Assembly (NCBI GenBank): GCA_949825025.1
Contig: OX463778.1
Span: 33,310,616-33,374,615 of the forward strand
Direction of reading: 5' to 3'
Length of the DNA: 64,000 bases
DNA from: Siphlonurus alternatus
Taxonomy: Eukaryota > Arthropoda > Insecta > Ephemeroptera > Siphlonuridae
The position numbers and the translations under genes are program-made. The notes beneath the pieces are model-generated. The model saw only the letters and a program-made list of their open reading frames with translations. It made no database searches and was not told the origin of the DNA. Below are positions 34,603-49,500 of this stretch, in pieces; within the stretch, counting starts at the first letter, position 1; each line of letters opens with the position of its first letter.

Positions 34603-37600
34603 AACAGTTCTCTCTTCTTGGCGGTGATTTGAAGTGAGCTGCATACAAGATTAATATTTCTCCTTGCAATTAATTAAGAACATAATGTAAATAAATTTTA
34701 GTACCGTACATGATACAGATTCGGTTTTATCAATAAGAATTTTTATTATTATTATTATTATTATTTTTTTTTGTCATTTTGTTTTTCTGATTTTTCAATA
34801 AGTTGAATATTTATTCATAAACTTTACTGAAAAATGTCAACTCGCATCACATTTTGGAAGTTGGTATCATACATAAACTTTTCACGCATTTTTCATACAA
34901 TTTTGTGAGTAACGTTCTCCATTCTTTGTGTATCGTTGCGAAAGTTTCGCGAGGGAAATGAGTTTCCCTGCGCCTCCAGCGGCCGGAGTGGAAGATACGT
35001 GCTGGATGATAATTATTACGACGTTCAGCGTCTGCCGGAACCTGTGACGTCAAGTCAAACTGCAGCCGATACTCCGACAGATTGTTAGGAAAATGAGTTT
35101 GCAGCTTGTACAATACTTTGTATGCTATAGAACAGAAGAACCAAGTTTTTTTGTATTTTTTTTATTGTTATAGTCTGCTATACTTTAAATAAATATTCAA
35201 AAAATTATGCACATGTGTTCAAATATTTCACAACTAAAAGAGAAGTTGTTTCAAAATTATTTAAAATATATGAAAAAATAAATCAAAATTGAAATATTTT
35301 TAACATTTTAGTGTAAATAATGAATAATATAACATAATTATATGTTAAATAATACTTTAATCAAATATATATGTTATATTACACATAAATTAATAATATT
35401 ACACATATTTTAGTTTTTAATTTATATTTTGGTTTTTATTGTAAAATAATTATTATGCCCTCTCATGTTTAAATGTAGAGTCCATTTTAGTGGAATTCAT
35501 AATAAATAATCTACAATTAAAACAATGTCATGCAAAACAATTAAACGCATTTTACATAAATTATTTCATTATTTATATAGAAGAAAAGTTAACATTGACA
35601 GCAAATAACAATATAAATAGTTTAATTTATGTTTACTCTTATCTTAATAAATATTATTATATAGTTTGTCCTATATAATTTTTACTAGAAAATTTAATAT
35701 ATTAACGTCAAATTAATGATGATTGATGAAATCGTGTCACGTTAAAGCAAAGTTTACATGGAATATTGAATCTGGAGACGATGTAATGATTATGTACTGT
35801 AGTCTTGTAGTTGCGGTTCGTGGAAATATGAAAGCCTCTTTGTAGCTGAGAGTGTACACGAGGCAAGACAAACTTCTCAAAGAGCAGAATCGGTTCTAGC
35901 CACTTTACTTCTTTAATGTCTCACATCTGGTAACGTTATAAAACCACACAAAGTGGAAATCTAATACTGACATTTTATTATAACTACGAAATATATATAT
36001 ATTTCTTTTTATTGATATTAAACATTAACTTTTATTACACTTTTTATTCCAAAGTTTACTTTTTTTAAAACATTTTTATGCATTAGTGAGTTTGAAAAAT
36101 ATAAAATTGTATTTTGTTCTATCGATAAAAAAAATAATAGCTTTTTAATAGTTTTTTTTTTCTTCTGTCAAATTTCTGTTTTTGACATTCTTTTGATATA
36201 TTACTGATTTTTTTTTTAAATTGAAAAAAAATTTGGTACAAAAATGCATCTAGATTTTAAAATAAAAAATACATTAAAATTACAACTATAATATTTTTGT
36301 TATTTGATCTTTTTTGTAAAAAGTTTTAAAAAACATGATATTCTTTCACATTGCTAGATTTTGTATTATTCCTTTGTATTTTCAAGCTTTAGTTGAATTC
36401 CTTGCTTGTATTTAACTATAAACCCTCTTTGTATATATATACTATAAAGTTTCAAAATATTTAAATTTTGAAGAGAGAAATCCTTGCTACTACACTGGGT
36501 ATATATAAAAGAAGCAAGACACAATGTACAGCAGCAGCTCCCTCTCCGCACCTAGGGATCAAAGTGTACGTACAAATAACTCGAGGGGATCCGCCCGCGC
36601 CCCTGCGTCATCTGAAGACACTGTGAGGGGAGATTCTGCAAGTAAGAGCCTCTGTACTACTCTCCAGACACGCACAGGACCCTTAGTCCCCGACTTACTT
36701 GCACCTTGCTGTGTTGCATTTCATAGTATATACCGGCTAGAGGGGTCGCAACTTCACAACTAGTGTCCACTGTTCTCTTGGGAGTGGATATACCGCGAGA
36801 CCCACCGACCGATCCATCTTTGCTCGTCCTCTCTGCCCTCCCCCCCTCTCTCTCTCTCTTTCTAAAACTCTCAAGATGAACCTGTTGCTATTATATAGGA
36901 CCTCTCATGGGATATCTTCTTCCTCAGTACTGTCCTTTCTATTTTTTGTGTCTTTTTCTTACCTTCTGTTTCAACCACAAGAGATCTTAAAAAGTTCACG
37001 TGAGAAACTTTTGAAAGTTTCAATTTTCTTTTTTTAAAAAAAAATCTAGTCACACTCTATGGACTTTAAACAACAAACATACAGGGAATTTACAGTTTTT
37101 TTTTTTTTTTTAATATAACAGTATACTATTAACATTTAAAAAGAATATATTTCAATTTACAATGTTTTATTTCTCATACAAAATTCAACTGCTTTACATT
37201 ATTTTTAGCAACAACTACAATATTGAAATATATTCAGACATATTTATACAGAGTGCATGATATTTTGATTTTGGCTTTAAAGCTAACTAAAATATTGAAA
37301 TACAGTGTTAGTGCACAAGGAGTGGTACACACACATTGCAAACACGCATGCACCAACCCCTCAGCTTCATTCCCTTTGTCTAATTCTGAAAAGCAGGCAA
37401 ACGGATTTAATCTCGTAATATTTTAATCTGGTATTAAAACATCAGCACTAAAAATTTTACTATACAAATTTACAAAATAAAATGCATTTTCAACATACAT
37501 TTATAAATAATCAGATTTGTTACGCATAGCCGGGTATTTTGTGCAACGCTTTTATAAATATAATAAAAATAAATTCAAATATTATTTCTCTTACTGTTGC

Positions 37601-40214
37601 ACTTAACATTTAAAAAAATAAAAAATTTAATAATTATAAATTGTGATTGAAATATTTTAAAATTTCTTGTAAATATATATTAATGAATAGTAAAAGTTAA
37701 TTTTATTTAAAATATACATTGGAAATAATTTAGTGATGTCGCATAATCAATAATGCGAATTAAATTAATTTGTATGGTACTATACTTATTTAGTAGATTA
37801 TCAGCTTAATAAATTGTATTTAATATAAAAAATTTAATTCTTGAGATAAACTCAGCACTCATTAAGTTACAAAATGTAAATTTTATTAAAGCAATTTAAT
37901 ATGTAAAATAGGTATTTAATATATTAAGATAAAAAATGCCTGTAATAAAATAAATTTATTAAAATAAATTTTCCAATATCGTTAAAGTAAATTCAAGTAA
38001 TTTTATGTTAATAAAACGAAGTCAATATTTGTATTAATTATTTAAAGAGTGATGTTATAGAAGCTGTCAACTACATTAAAGTTCGAGATGCTCTCAAGTT
38101 GGCAAACCTTCTTACTACTACATGGTCAAGTGACTGCAACTTGACAAGCAAGTTGATTGAAACTCACATATGCAAACGTAACATATTTACCTTTCTGTTG
38201 ACCTCATTTGCAAACTTGGTTTCTCTTTGCAAACTCATGTTATTTTATTTTTAATCTTACTTTATTTTACTCAGGTAAATGCATAAAAGGACGAAAAACA
38301 AAGCTTGTGTTAAAAGTCGTATACTTTAAGATAAATGTCTGATCAGATGGTATTCTCCAACGTTTATGTTTTGTTTTTCTAAAAATAAAGTTCCTTTTAC
38401 CCCTTTTTTTCTTCTTCTTTTTTTTCCCTTCCGTCTTTCTTTCCTACCGAGTCTCCTGTTTTTGCTACTTCTTCTTTTCCTTTGCTGCTAGCTTGGCGGG
38501 ACTGCCGTGGAGCGTAATTGGCGCTGAGAAGGGGTGGGCAATAAATCCATTACGTGGCGCGACTTATAACCCAATTACCGTGCTATCTATACTACTAGAA
38601 CTCTCTCTATCTTTCTCTCCCTCTCTCATTTTCTCTCTCCAGTGCTTTGCAAGATTGAAATAACATCGTTTCCTTTACGAAAACAATTTTACTTAAAACA
38701 TTCTAAATTTTTTAATATATTGTTTATTAAATTATATTATATAACATTGAAGATTTGATTTTGTAAATAAAAAATTACACTCACGGGAAAACACGTAAAA
38801 AATCTAACTTTGCCTTTCTATCAAGTAATGTATAGAACCTCAATGTATTACTATTTAAAAAAGTTTGCTGATATAATTTTAATAATAATTTTTATGTAGA
38901 AATACTGTCCAGTAAATACATTGTGTCTTGGACAACATAAAAAGTTATATTATAAATCTGAAATTTATAATATTCAATTTTCTATAAATTGAAATTTTTA
39001 ATCACAAGTATATTACAAAAAATAAATTTATTCAATGGTATTTATTATCTATAATTCTGTTCTATTGATATAACAATAACCAATTAAATACACATATGCA
39101 ATAAATATTAGATTTAATTGCATGAATTATTAATTTGTTTATTATAGAAGATTTAGAAATGCAATTTAAAAATAAAATAAAAGCTTGTCATGTAATATTG
39201 GAAATTAAATTATATATTCATGAACCTTAACATTTTATCAATAATTACATTAATAAATATTGTATTAGTAATTATTTTATTATTAAATGTAAAAAAAAAT
39301 ATTATTGATGTGTTTATACAATTGTAACCTAATATTTATAATTAGCAACATCATGCATGGCCATATGGTTTTAAAAATTAATTAACTTTGATAGATTGTA
39401 AAAAATAATTAAATTCAATGCTGACCTCGTTTTAAAGTATACTGGTTACACCTCTCAACACCACTTACGTTACAGCTGATCTCTTTGTGGGCGTTAAACT
39501 CTTGGGGCACGTTCTTTCTCTCCTTGGATTGCAAATGTTTGTCTTGAAGCTGCAGTGTAAACAAACAGACAAGGATAATATTTCCAGTTTTCATGAAAAC
39601 ATATCGAAGATCACAACTGCAAAGACATATCCTGCGGTAACTGTTCAAGCAATTAGTGTCTAGGTTTTAATAAAATATGAGCCTTCTTCTATCCCTTTTT
39701 TTTTATAAGATTTATATAATTAATGAAAAGCAAGGTAATAAAGAATCATAATACTGGAAATATTTGCAATAATTAGTATATAATTACATTAATACATGTT
39801 GTGGTGTAAATTATTTTTCTATAATTATTCGTGTAAAAAATTTTATTGGTGCATTTATTTACGGAATAAATAATCTATATTACTATTAAAATCATGCAGG
39901 CACATATAGGTTTTATATTGGTTTTTAATTAATTTTCTTTGTGTTATAGTTATATGATATTTATCATTATATTATTATAGCTATATTCGCTCTATTTTTT
40001 TTTTTCAGTTAAAATTGAAAACAAACAGTAGAGATTTAAAATTTAACATGTTTCGTTGAAGTAATTATCAGATTTATTTTTCAATCACTTTAAATAAATG
40101 CAATTAGGTCAATATGAGATGAAATTAAAAATTAATTAACTTAATTAAGATTTTACTACTCGACCGTCATATTAAAAGCAGTTTTTATCGGATATGTTCG
40201 GTTTTCCTTCACTT

Positions 40215-40560
40215 CTACAGTTCAACAAATTTAAGATTGCCACCGAATTTAACCGGAAGTGCGAGGTTTCTGGACTTACTAGTTCAGTTTTTAACCTGAA
40301 ACTTTTGTAGAAAGATTTATGTTAGGATTTCAACCTATCTACAAAGTCTTGGAGGGGTCTTCAAATAACACCACTTAACCTAAACCTCAACCTAAGACTA
40401 TCTTAGTGCAACAATAAAGAATACTTTAAGACTGTCCTAATTTTAGGATTGTTGTAATTTGTGTTATTTGAAGACCCTCACTTTTCAGGTTCATAGTTCA
40501 GCCAAAATCATTCCACTTCCGGCTATTTCCGGTGGTAATTTTACATTTGTTGAACTGTAG
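40215..40560. mobile_element. Large fold-back element
   Basis: 346 bp. Left CTACAGTTCAACAAATTTAA and right TTACATTTGTTGAACTGTAG pair; inner arms GGGTCTTCAAATAACAC and GTGTTATTTGAAGACCC pair around an imperfect centre. TTCAC occurs close to each end (40208-40212 and 40562-40566) and could be a target duplication. Confidence 0.75.
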
Positions 40561-43500
40561 TTTCACCAATGAAGAGAATATCTTCTAATGACTGAAGACG
40601 ATACAAACACGGTGACAATCACATTAAATGCAGAGTAAACATTATTGTTGTTAACAACAATATGTTTAAACTTAAAACTCTTACAAAAGATATAATTTTC
40701 CTTACAAATTTTAAATATTTATAAATACCACCAAGTTTCAATGACGTCACAAGTTTGTCTTGTTTATGTTTATTTGTTCGTGCTGTCAGCTGGATTGTTT
40801 TGACTGGACGTGGCACGTCTGTGCTCGAATTGCCCGAGGTTTGAGGGCAGCTGTGGAGGCAGTAGCGGCTATTGTAATCCCATTCACAGCCTGGGGGCTA
40901 CTGAAAGACTGCAGGGGATTACAACTGGACCAACACAAGACCCTTATCAAATTTGACATAACTGGACTAGGAAAAAAATAACTTAATTCTTAAATACCCT
41001 GTATAATATTAAATTTAGTTTTTTAGCATTAAAGTAAGTAAAGAAAAGGTATATAAATAATTTATGTATTGTATTATTAAAGTAAGCATTTTTTGTTATA
41101 ACATGATGATTTTTGTAGTTACACAGAAAATTGCCTTAAAATATACATTTCCATTTTTTCGCAGTAAAAAAGTAGATGAGTTATTTTTTTTAGTATGTAT
41201 AGTGTATCTACTGTCTATCTTTTTCTCTCTCTTTTTCTACCGCTGTGTTAAAGCAACATATCCGAGAGGCATTTTGTATTTAGCCCCTCAAGCTGTGTTT
41301 GTATCATTATCTTTCATAATACATATTCTAGTTGGTATCACTGTAAACCAACCAAAAACCAGGCAAGCGCATTACTGAAGAGTAGCTTTCATCGTCTCTC
41401 TCTCTTTTATATATCAAAGTTGATAGTAATAAAACATATTTTTCACAATATATATGTATATATAAAAACTTGTAATGCTTTGCACAATGTATTATTTTTA
41501 TGAACAAGTCATAAATTTTAAAAACTATATTTTTTATATATACGTATTTTTTTTAAATTACAATCAGATTGAAACATTTGGGAATTAACAAACATGTTGT
41601 TTGTTAGTAGTTCAAATTTATGGCCATTTCATCGTGATAAAATGCTATTCTATCTGATTTTTTGTGTGGTTTTCAAAAGAAATATTGCCTATAAAAAGGT
41701 TTTTTAGCAATGTTTAAATTGATGATGAAATTTAACGTTCTATTTTCATTAAATTTTAAACCATGGCGTTTTTTGACATACTAACACCCTAAAGGTAGGC
41801 AACTTCTGTTACAAATGTGCTCCTCTGGTTGCATACTTTTATAACAAGCAGGCGCTGTTAATTTTTGATCAATCTAAATTATTACAATCTATAAATTTAA
41901 TGTATTCATATTAAACTGTGCATGCTGTACACTGAAGTTTAAGAAATTTTAATCAGAAGTATGACACATATTGTCAAAACTCAGGAGTAAGAATCTTACA
42001 CTCTGTTAAATAATCTCTTGAGTCAGCATGCCAGACTTTTCAGACAAGAGGCGTGAGAGCACGTTCTCTAATCTCACGTTATAAAGTCAACGAGTCATTT
42101 TAAAGAAAGTTTAAAGGTATTCTGTGATATATGAAGTTTCAAAATTCTGAATTTGTCATCACTTGTTTTATGAAGCAAGAGAGTCGGATTTTTTTTATAT
42201 AGCATAATTTGTTTTCAGTTGTTAAAACTGTTAAAAAATTATGTAAAAACTGAAGCCAAATTATTAAAACATTCATAATATGTCCCAATTTAATATACAA
42301 AAGACTAACAGAAACAAGACAAAAAGTTTAAATCTATGATAAAGGTTAGTTTCTTTATCCCTGTACGTTAAAAATGAACTTTATTGTAAATTTTATTTAT
42401 CCTGTTTTGCATCTCGTCATATCATATGTACTTTGTACATAAATATTTTTTTAACAAACAAACAAAATCACAGCAACAGCAAGTTAACTCAATTTTATTA
42501 TAATTTTGTTCTGTATTAACTTTTCTCTTTTTTTGCCATACCAATACCAACTCTATTTTAATGACATTATACCCTTAATCAATAATACATGGGAATTGGA
42601 ACAATATTTGCATATTAATAACATTTGTGGATACACCTGTGAATACGTCAAAACTTTTGCAATTTTAATTCATCATTGTGATAAACTATTGTTGTTAACG
42701 CCAACAATAAGCCGCAGTATTTCTAGTCCTGTACGTCAAACTTATACGACAATAAAATTGTTATCCTGTCAAACTAAGAGTTTTTTTAAATTTAGTATGT
42801 ATTAAAACAGGATTATAGTTCTATGGCAGGCTTTTAGGAAAATTTAATTTACATGTATTTATACTTGACATCGTATTTAAAATTCATAATAAAATATTAT
42901 ATTATTTAAAAAATTAATTATAAATAGTTCATTAAACAATATACTACTTAGAAAATATTGAGTATTAAGGTAATTATAATTCTGAATATGAGGGGGGCAC
43001 GAAATAATATGAAATTTTATCCCTCACCTTCGTTACTGTATCATTATAATGTTTCCGATTAATATGGAAATTTATTCCATGTTGAAATCAATATTCATGC
43101 TACTGTTAGCAATAAACAAGCTAGCTGTATATTAGCGCCAGTCTGATTGTTGTATAACACACAGATCATCATGCTCTCAATACAACAAACATGAGGTGAA
43201 CATTGTTGTATCGATTGGTGGACAACTATTTTGTCAAAACAGTATAATAAGTATTTCTAACACGGTACAGAAAATTTAAAAAATATATATATTATTGCAG
43301 TTTCTTGATCTAAAAAAAAAAGTGGAACATTTCGTATCTCTCTGCCTCACACTTTATGACGAACTCTGTATAATGTTATTTTAATGTTAACCTACAAAAG
43401 ACCATCGTTACAAAAAAATATAATAACCAAAACAGCAATAAAAAGGTGATATAACTAAAAACATTAATAATACTTGAGAAGAAATATCTTTGCTTTATCA

Positions 43501-43790
43501 GAGTCTATTAAAATATATAATATTAAGGACAATATTAAACATTAAGATTTATTTTATTAAAATAAGTATAAATTGGAATCTACAATTGTAAGCTTTATGT
43601 TTAAAATTTATATTTGTAAAGGTCGTTAAAAAGAGCTTAATGTAAAGAGAACAACATTCCTAGAAGATACCTTCTTGCAGTGGGCCTCAGATTTATTGCA
43701 AGCACAGTTTGATAGTGGCTAATGGCACGCCGCTGCTGCTGCATGCCATAGCTATACCACTAGTGCACGAGCCTGGCCATGAGGATACAA

Positions 43791-43905
<115 letters not shown>

Positions 43906-46219
43906 CTCGTATCAGTGTATTCTAGGCATTTAAAACGAAGAGATGTAATCATTGGAAAGCTCTCTCATTTTGTGTACCCCCTTCCCTCTCTCTCTCTCTG
44001 CATGGATAAGAGCCCAAGGCAAGAATTCACAGCAATACTCTCTCTTTCTCTCTCGCTTTGTATTCGCTTAGTATAGCCTCTAGCAAGTAACGTTCAAGCT
44101 TTTAAAAGCTTCCGCCAAAACCTTCATATCCTGAAAATATCATTACTGTGAAGCTTGTGCCTTTTTTTTTGTGTGCTTAACTTTGTCTTTTACAAAATTT
44201 TAGTGTGGAATGAATTCAAGTTTTACATTGTATCGTTTTTTAGTACCATTTTTAGAGGAGTTTACAAAAAATGTTATCTACAACATTATTACACGATAAT
44301 AATTTACAGAATTAAAAGTACAGCTGTTACGTAAACTAAAGATAATACATTTCTATTCCTATAAATATATAGTTCATATTTTCAATTGTAAATTTGAATA
44401 TGTTCTATATTATTGGTAAGTGCATGCAAAAAAATTGATTGGATAACCAATTATGAATTGATAAAAAAAATATAATATTGTCCGTTTAATATGGTGTACG
44501 TACAGTAACTAAAATTATTCATTTGCATTGTTTTGTTTTTTAACTGTATGTCGTACTAAGGTTGAAATGGCAGCCACCATTTTGTCTCCTACCCCACGAG
44601 TATTAGGCCACCCACCTTACTTCAGACAAAGGATTGTTGGTACAATTTCCCAAGATCCCTTTACTTAGTAACGGGATCTTGCAATTTCCTTAACTTAACA
44701 CAACTAAAAATGTTAACATCACAGCGTTCACAGGTATAACACGGCCATTGATGTCAATATTTATTTTAAGTAAAGTGAACAGAAATTTGTGGCTTCCATT
44801 TCAATCTGTGAGTAAAGCAGTCAATGATCACCTGTGCAGAATGCAGTTATACATTGCAATTGATTATATACATTTACGGATACATTTAATTGTGTATGGT
44901 GCAAACTGCTGTAAATGTTTAAAAGTGACAATGTTTTCTTGACCTCATTATATAAATATAAGTTTAACTTGACTTAGATTTTTGTTATTCTTACTTTTAA
45001 TTAATCTCATCAGCTATGGGGAAAAAGAAAGAAAGATGAGTTGCAGATATTCCTCTGAAATATTTTAAATTAATTTTGGCTAAAATCTGTGACATTCTAG
45101 GGATTTTATAATAATTATATTTTGTATTTAAAAAAAATATTAGCATTTTTGTTGTGAAAATATAAGAGGGATAGAAGTACAGTATTAACTAATGGAAAAC
45201 AAAACAAAAAAAAAATCATATTAAAAATGCTGTAAGCAAAGTCAATACAAAATAAATTATTTATAGAAAAATTATTTAAATAATATAAAACGACAAACGC
45301 AAAACAAATTTTTCTTATAAGTTATTTTTTATTGATAGCATAACTGTATTTAACAAAACAAATTAAGAAAGAGTAAAATTTTACAGTTAGTAAGTCAAAA
45401 ATAAACAAATGTTTTCTTGTGTAATCCCATGCAGCATCAGACGCAAAATCGAAATAATCCTTTAGAATATAAATAAACATTAGAATGGTGCGACTTGAGC
45501 ACCGTTCGTTCTCCACGACACGTGCTCAGCAGAGAGCAGGTGCGCACTTAGTTGGTGACCTACTTGCCTTGACTTGCAAAATATCCCTCCAGTATAATAT
45601 ACCTTGGGATATTTTGCAACGATACACACCAAGTTATTATATAAATATACCTCCTATCATATTTTATCCATTAGCATAAATTGCTGGTTATACTATTAGT
45701 CTATATAACAGAGTACTCTGTGCATTTGTACTATGTTATTATATTTGTTACCGCAAATATATTGCAAAACAGAGAGTATAAAAAATGTCATTATAATATA
45801 ATAATGATAAAATATACATCTATAATGTAAAACCTCAAGAAATGTGTTTTTTGATAAAGAGAAAACAAATAAGGTAACATGAGAAATAATAAAATCGCAT
45901 CTTGAGAGAAAAATCTGTTGCTGATGTTACTTGTGATTTTTATGGCAGTAAAAAAAAATATGCATTCAAAAGAATAACCATTTAGCAACAAGCAGAGATT
46001 TTACTTAACATTTATTACATGTTTTAGGTCTCTTGCCTCATACTGTTTTTAAATATTCACGAGGAAAATATTAATTTAATAAAAATAGTTTCATTATTTA
46101 TTTACTGCATGTGAAATATCTGTGATTAACTATTCTAATTACTTGCAGAACAAAAATAAAATAAAAAATAAGAAAAAAAATCATGTTATTTTTACAAAAG
46201 ATTGTAATTTAAATATGAT

Positions 46220-46504
46220 AATGGACAACCCAAATATATTTTTTTTATTTCAGAAATTAATACAGGTTACTAAATTATGCTATACTTCATTTTTTTCATA
46301 TTTATTTTTAACCCAGCAATTATTTAAAACAAAATTATTTAATGCGGCTATGCTCTCTGAAGGCGTTTGGACCTCATCATTTCATTAAGGGAGCATGTGT
46401 GAAAAAACTCAGAACATTTTGACAAAAGTTGAAGTAGCATAATTTGGTAACCTCTATTCATTCCTCCAATATAAAATTTCACCATGCAATGTAGGTTGTC
46501 CATT
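46220..46504. mobile_element. Fold-back element, family C copy 3 (decayed)
   Basis: Ends AATGGACAAC and GTTGTCCATT, with inner TTACTAAATTATGCTA and TAGCATAATTTGGTAACCTC. Arms are more diverged than in the 34269 copy. Confidence 0.75.
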
Positions 46505-49500
46505 GTCATGGTATAATGCGATAATATAGTAACCAAGACTTAGTTTCGAAAGTTTCAAGCAAGCAAGATAATATTACGTACTTACATTTACATATTATTT
46601 TATAAATTTAATACTTCATTATAAATTTTTGCTAAACATAAATTGCATACGAATAAAATAATATAGAAATAAAACATAGGAACATAACAGACATAAAAAT
46701 ATAAATATGTACGAAAATATAAAATGCTAGTAAACACAGAACAAAACAATAAATCTATTAGTAATTATTTTTTTTTCTATTGTAGTAAAATAATTAAAAA
46801 AAAAAACATAAAATTGGAAAGCTAAAAGTAAAGAATATATGAGAATTATAATTAATTTATTTGTTGATGTGTTTCTAAACCAACTGAATTATAATTCTAC
46901 AAATATTGTCTTAACAGTGAGAAACTCGATCCTTTAGGAATGTTCTGGAAAACGGAACGACATCAAAGTTAAAATGCTCTCTGTTGCAGCATCAACAACA
47001 ATGAAAAAAATAATGGCATGTTTTCATAAATATAGCCATGTTTTCCCTTCAACAGTGTTTGTTACCTTAAATTAATAAGACTGCACTGCAGGGGGTATAT
47101 AGTGCAAAAGTATGAACGACCTCTCATGCATGCACAGACTTTTCAGCACCTGCTGAATTCGTCTCAATATATTTCCATTTTTTGAACGAACAATAAATTT
47201 AAAAATCACCTTGTTCGCAACATAATTATTCATATTGTGCATCAAATAATCATGTTGCTATGATGAAAAAATATTTTATACAAATTATGTAAAAATAAAA
47301 ATACTTCATAATAATATTTTTAAAATAAATACATAGTATAATTATAAAAAAAAAAGTTATCCATAATAGCTACATTATAATTAAATTGCCAGTAATCACT
47401 ATTAGTGTAATCTATTTACCATGCATTTTAATCATATAGTTTACATAAACTTTAACGTAATAGCATAGCTTATCAAAGTACACACACTATATAAACGATT
47501 TTTTTTCTCTCTCTTTTTACGTCCTGCAGTTTCAATTTTAGTTTTAACTATTTGGTTACACTAACGGTGCTTTGAGTACTTAACGTATTGTATTTTCTAC
47601 AGTACACCACCAGCACTCTCTCTCTTATCATCCCAGCAGAGCTCTCTCCTCTCTCCAAACACACACGAATGTCCCTCCATCTGCATACAAATGAACAAGA
47701 AAATGGCAGAGCTTTTTAATCGAGTGTCACGGTGCTGGCATGGTTGCACTTATATACAACGTACCATATATAACTAGCATCGTCACAGGCAGGTTGTGTA
47801 ACTAGACTAGCTTGATGAGAAATCAAGAACAACCTCAGCACCTCGTCTAATGTTATTTAAACAATCTCAAAACTAAATGCTAATTATTTTATCATATAAT
47901 TATTTTTAATTAAATTAAATAATAGTACATTTTATATTCAACAAACATATTATCATATTATTTATAATGTAGATTTTAGTTTTAAAAAGTAAATAAAAAA
48001 CAAATGTTTTTTTTTTAATTGTGTCGCAAATATAATATAATCTACATGTTTTTTTTAAAAAAACACGTATGTATTTTTATTGACAACACATTATTAAGGT
48101 TTCCACAATATTATAATATTATACTGAAATAATCATAGCATTCTCTTTGCATTTATTAATAATTAAACTAAACGCACTTAATCAAAAGTAAATTTTAAAA
48201 TGGTAAAAAAAAAATAAGTATAAAGTCATTCCTATGTTTCTGATACGTGTACATTATTAAAATTTCAAAGGAAATTTATTCAAATAATGACAAATTTCTA
48301 AAATTACAAGCATGATTTGCAGTAGAACACATCATCTGCATGAATGTAGTAAAATAATGCAGATTACCAAATGTTTTAATATTTATGCAATTATATGTGC
48401 ACTTCACAATTAAAAATATGTGCATTGTTCTAGTTGCATATTCATTTATGTGTAAAAAAATATACCGTATTATAATTGCATTGTTGAGTGTTAACAATGC
48501 ATTAATAATTTGATGAAATAACATGCTAATGATTTACTATATTATTTATAAATTTAATTATAAAATACAGTATTTAGATCAAATAATTAATGTCAAGAAT
48601 GTTTCTCCACATTATACTAAAACGAAATTTATCTACAATTGCTTTCATATCGTAAAACAGAACATTACCCTATTTCATTATAATTATTATAATATAAAAT
48701 ACATAATAATATTGTGAATTTATAAATATTCCTATTATGTAAATTAAATAATACTTTGCTGGCACACAAATTATATAAAGCTTATAACTTGCATCATCAG
48801 AAATTCAAGATGCAAATAAGCTGCAAGGCTTAAATTAAGTCACGATAAATTTAGCTGTGTACCTCATAAAGTAATTTTATTTTGATATTTTGATTGAGTG
48901 CTTGCACCTTATGCAGTTAGTGTCATGTTTGGCTGCAGTACAGCAGTTATCTCGCACATCTGTAACATGTTGTAACGAGAAGGGGGCTACTGAATCACGG
49001 TGAACAAAGTGCAGGATAACAAGCTCTGTATCACGTAGAGGATACGCTCGATAAAGAATCTTGCTTATTATGTCATCAGTATAAATACTGAAAATATTTT
49101 CTGTAGAGTCTTTGTGACATACATTTGATTATTGATTGAAGAGCTAAATATAATTATATTAATACATTAATTATATTAAAGCTCACACAACATGATATAA
49201 TTTTGTTTTTACTCTAAAATAAAATCATATTAACTATTGTGGTTTGAGTTTTAATGTGTCTTATGAAAAAAACTTAACATACAGAAACTTTTAAAACAAG
49301 AACTTGCAATCACTAGATGATTTTATCACCGTTGTAATCAATTCAAAATGTGTATCTAATTCATCTACATATAATTAATATGTCATAGGTGACTAAATAA
49401 AATCAACTTTTATAGGAAATACATCACCCTGCTTTTTCTCACAGCACAGAGTCCTTATATTTTAACGTTATAAATATATTATTATGATTCTAAACCCTCT

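Noticed and set aside
36502..36641. TATATAAAA followed by ATG at 36524 and a GTAAGA donor at 36642, resembling a promoter with a first exon
   Set aside because: A TATA box here would start transcription after the ATG, no matching second exon was seen, and the predicted peptide resembles nothing known.
40760..40981. 73-codon plus-strand frame (MFMFICSCC...)
   Set aside because: Composition is more protein-like than its surroundings, but no family, splice sites or neighbours support it.
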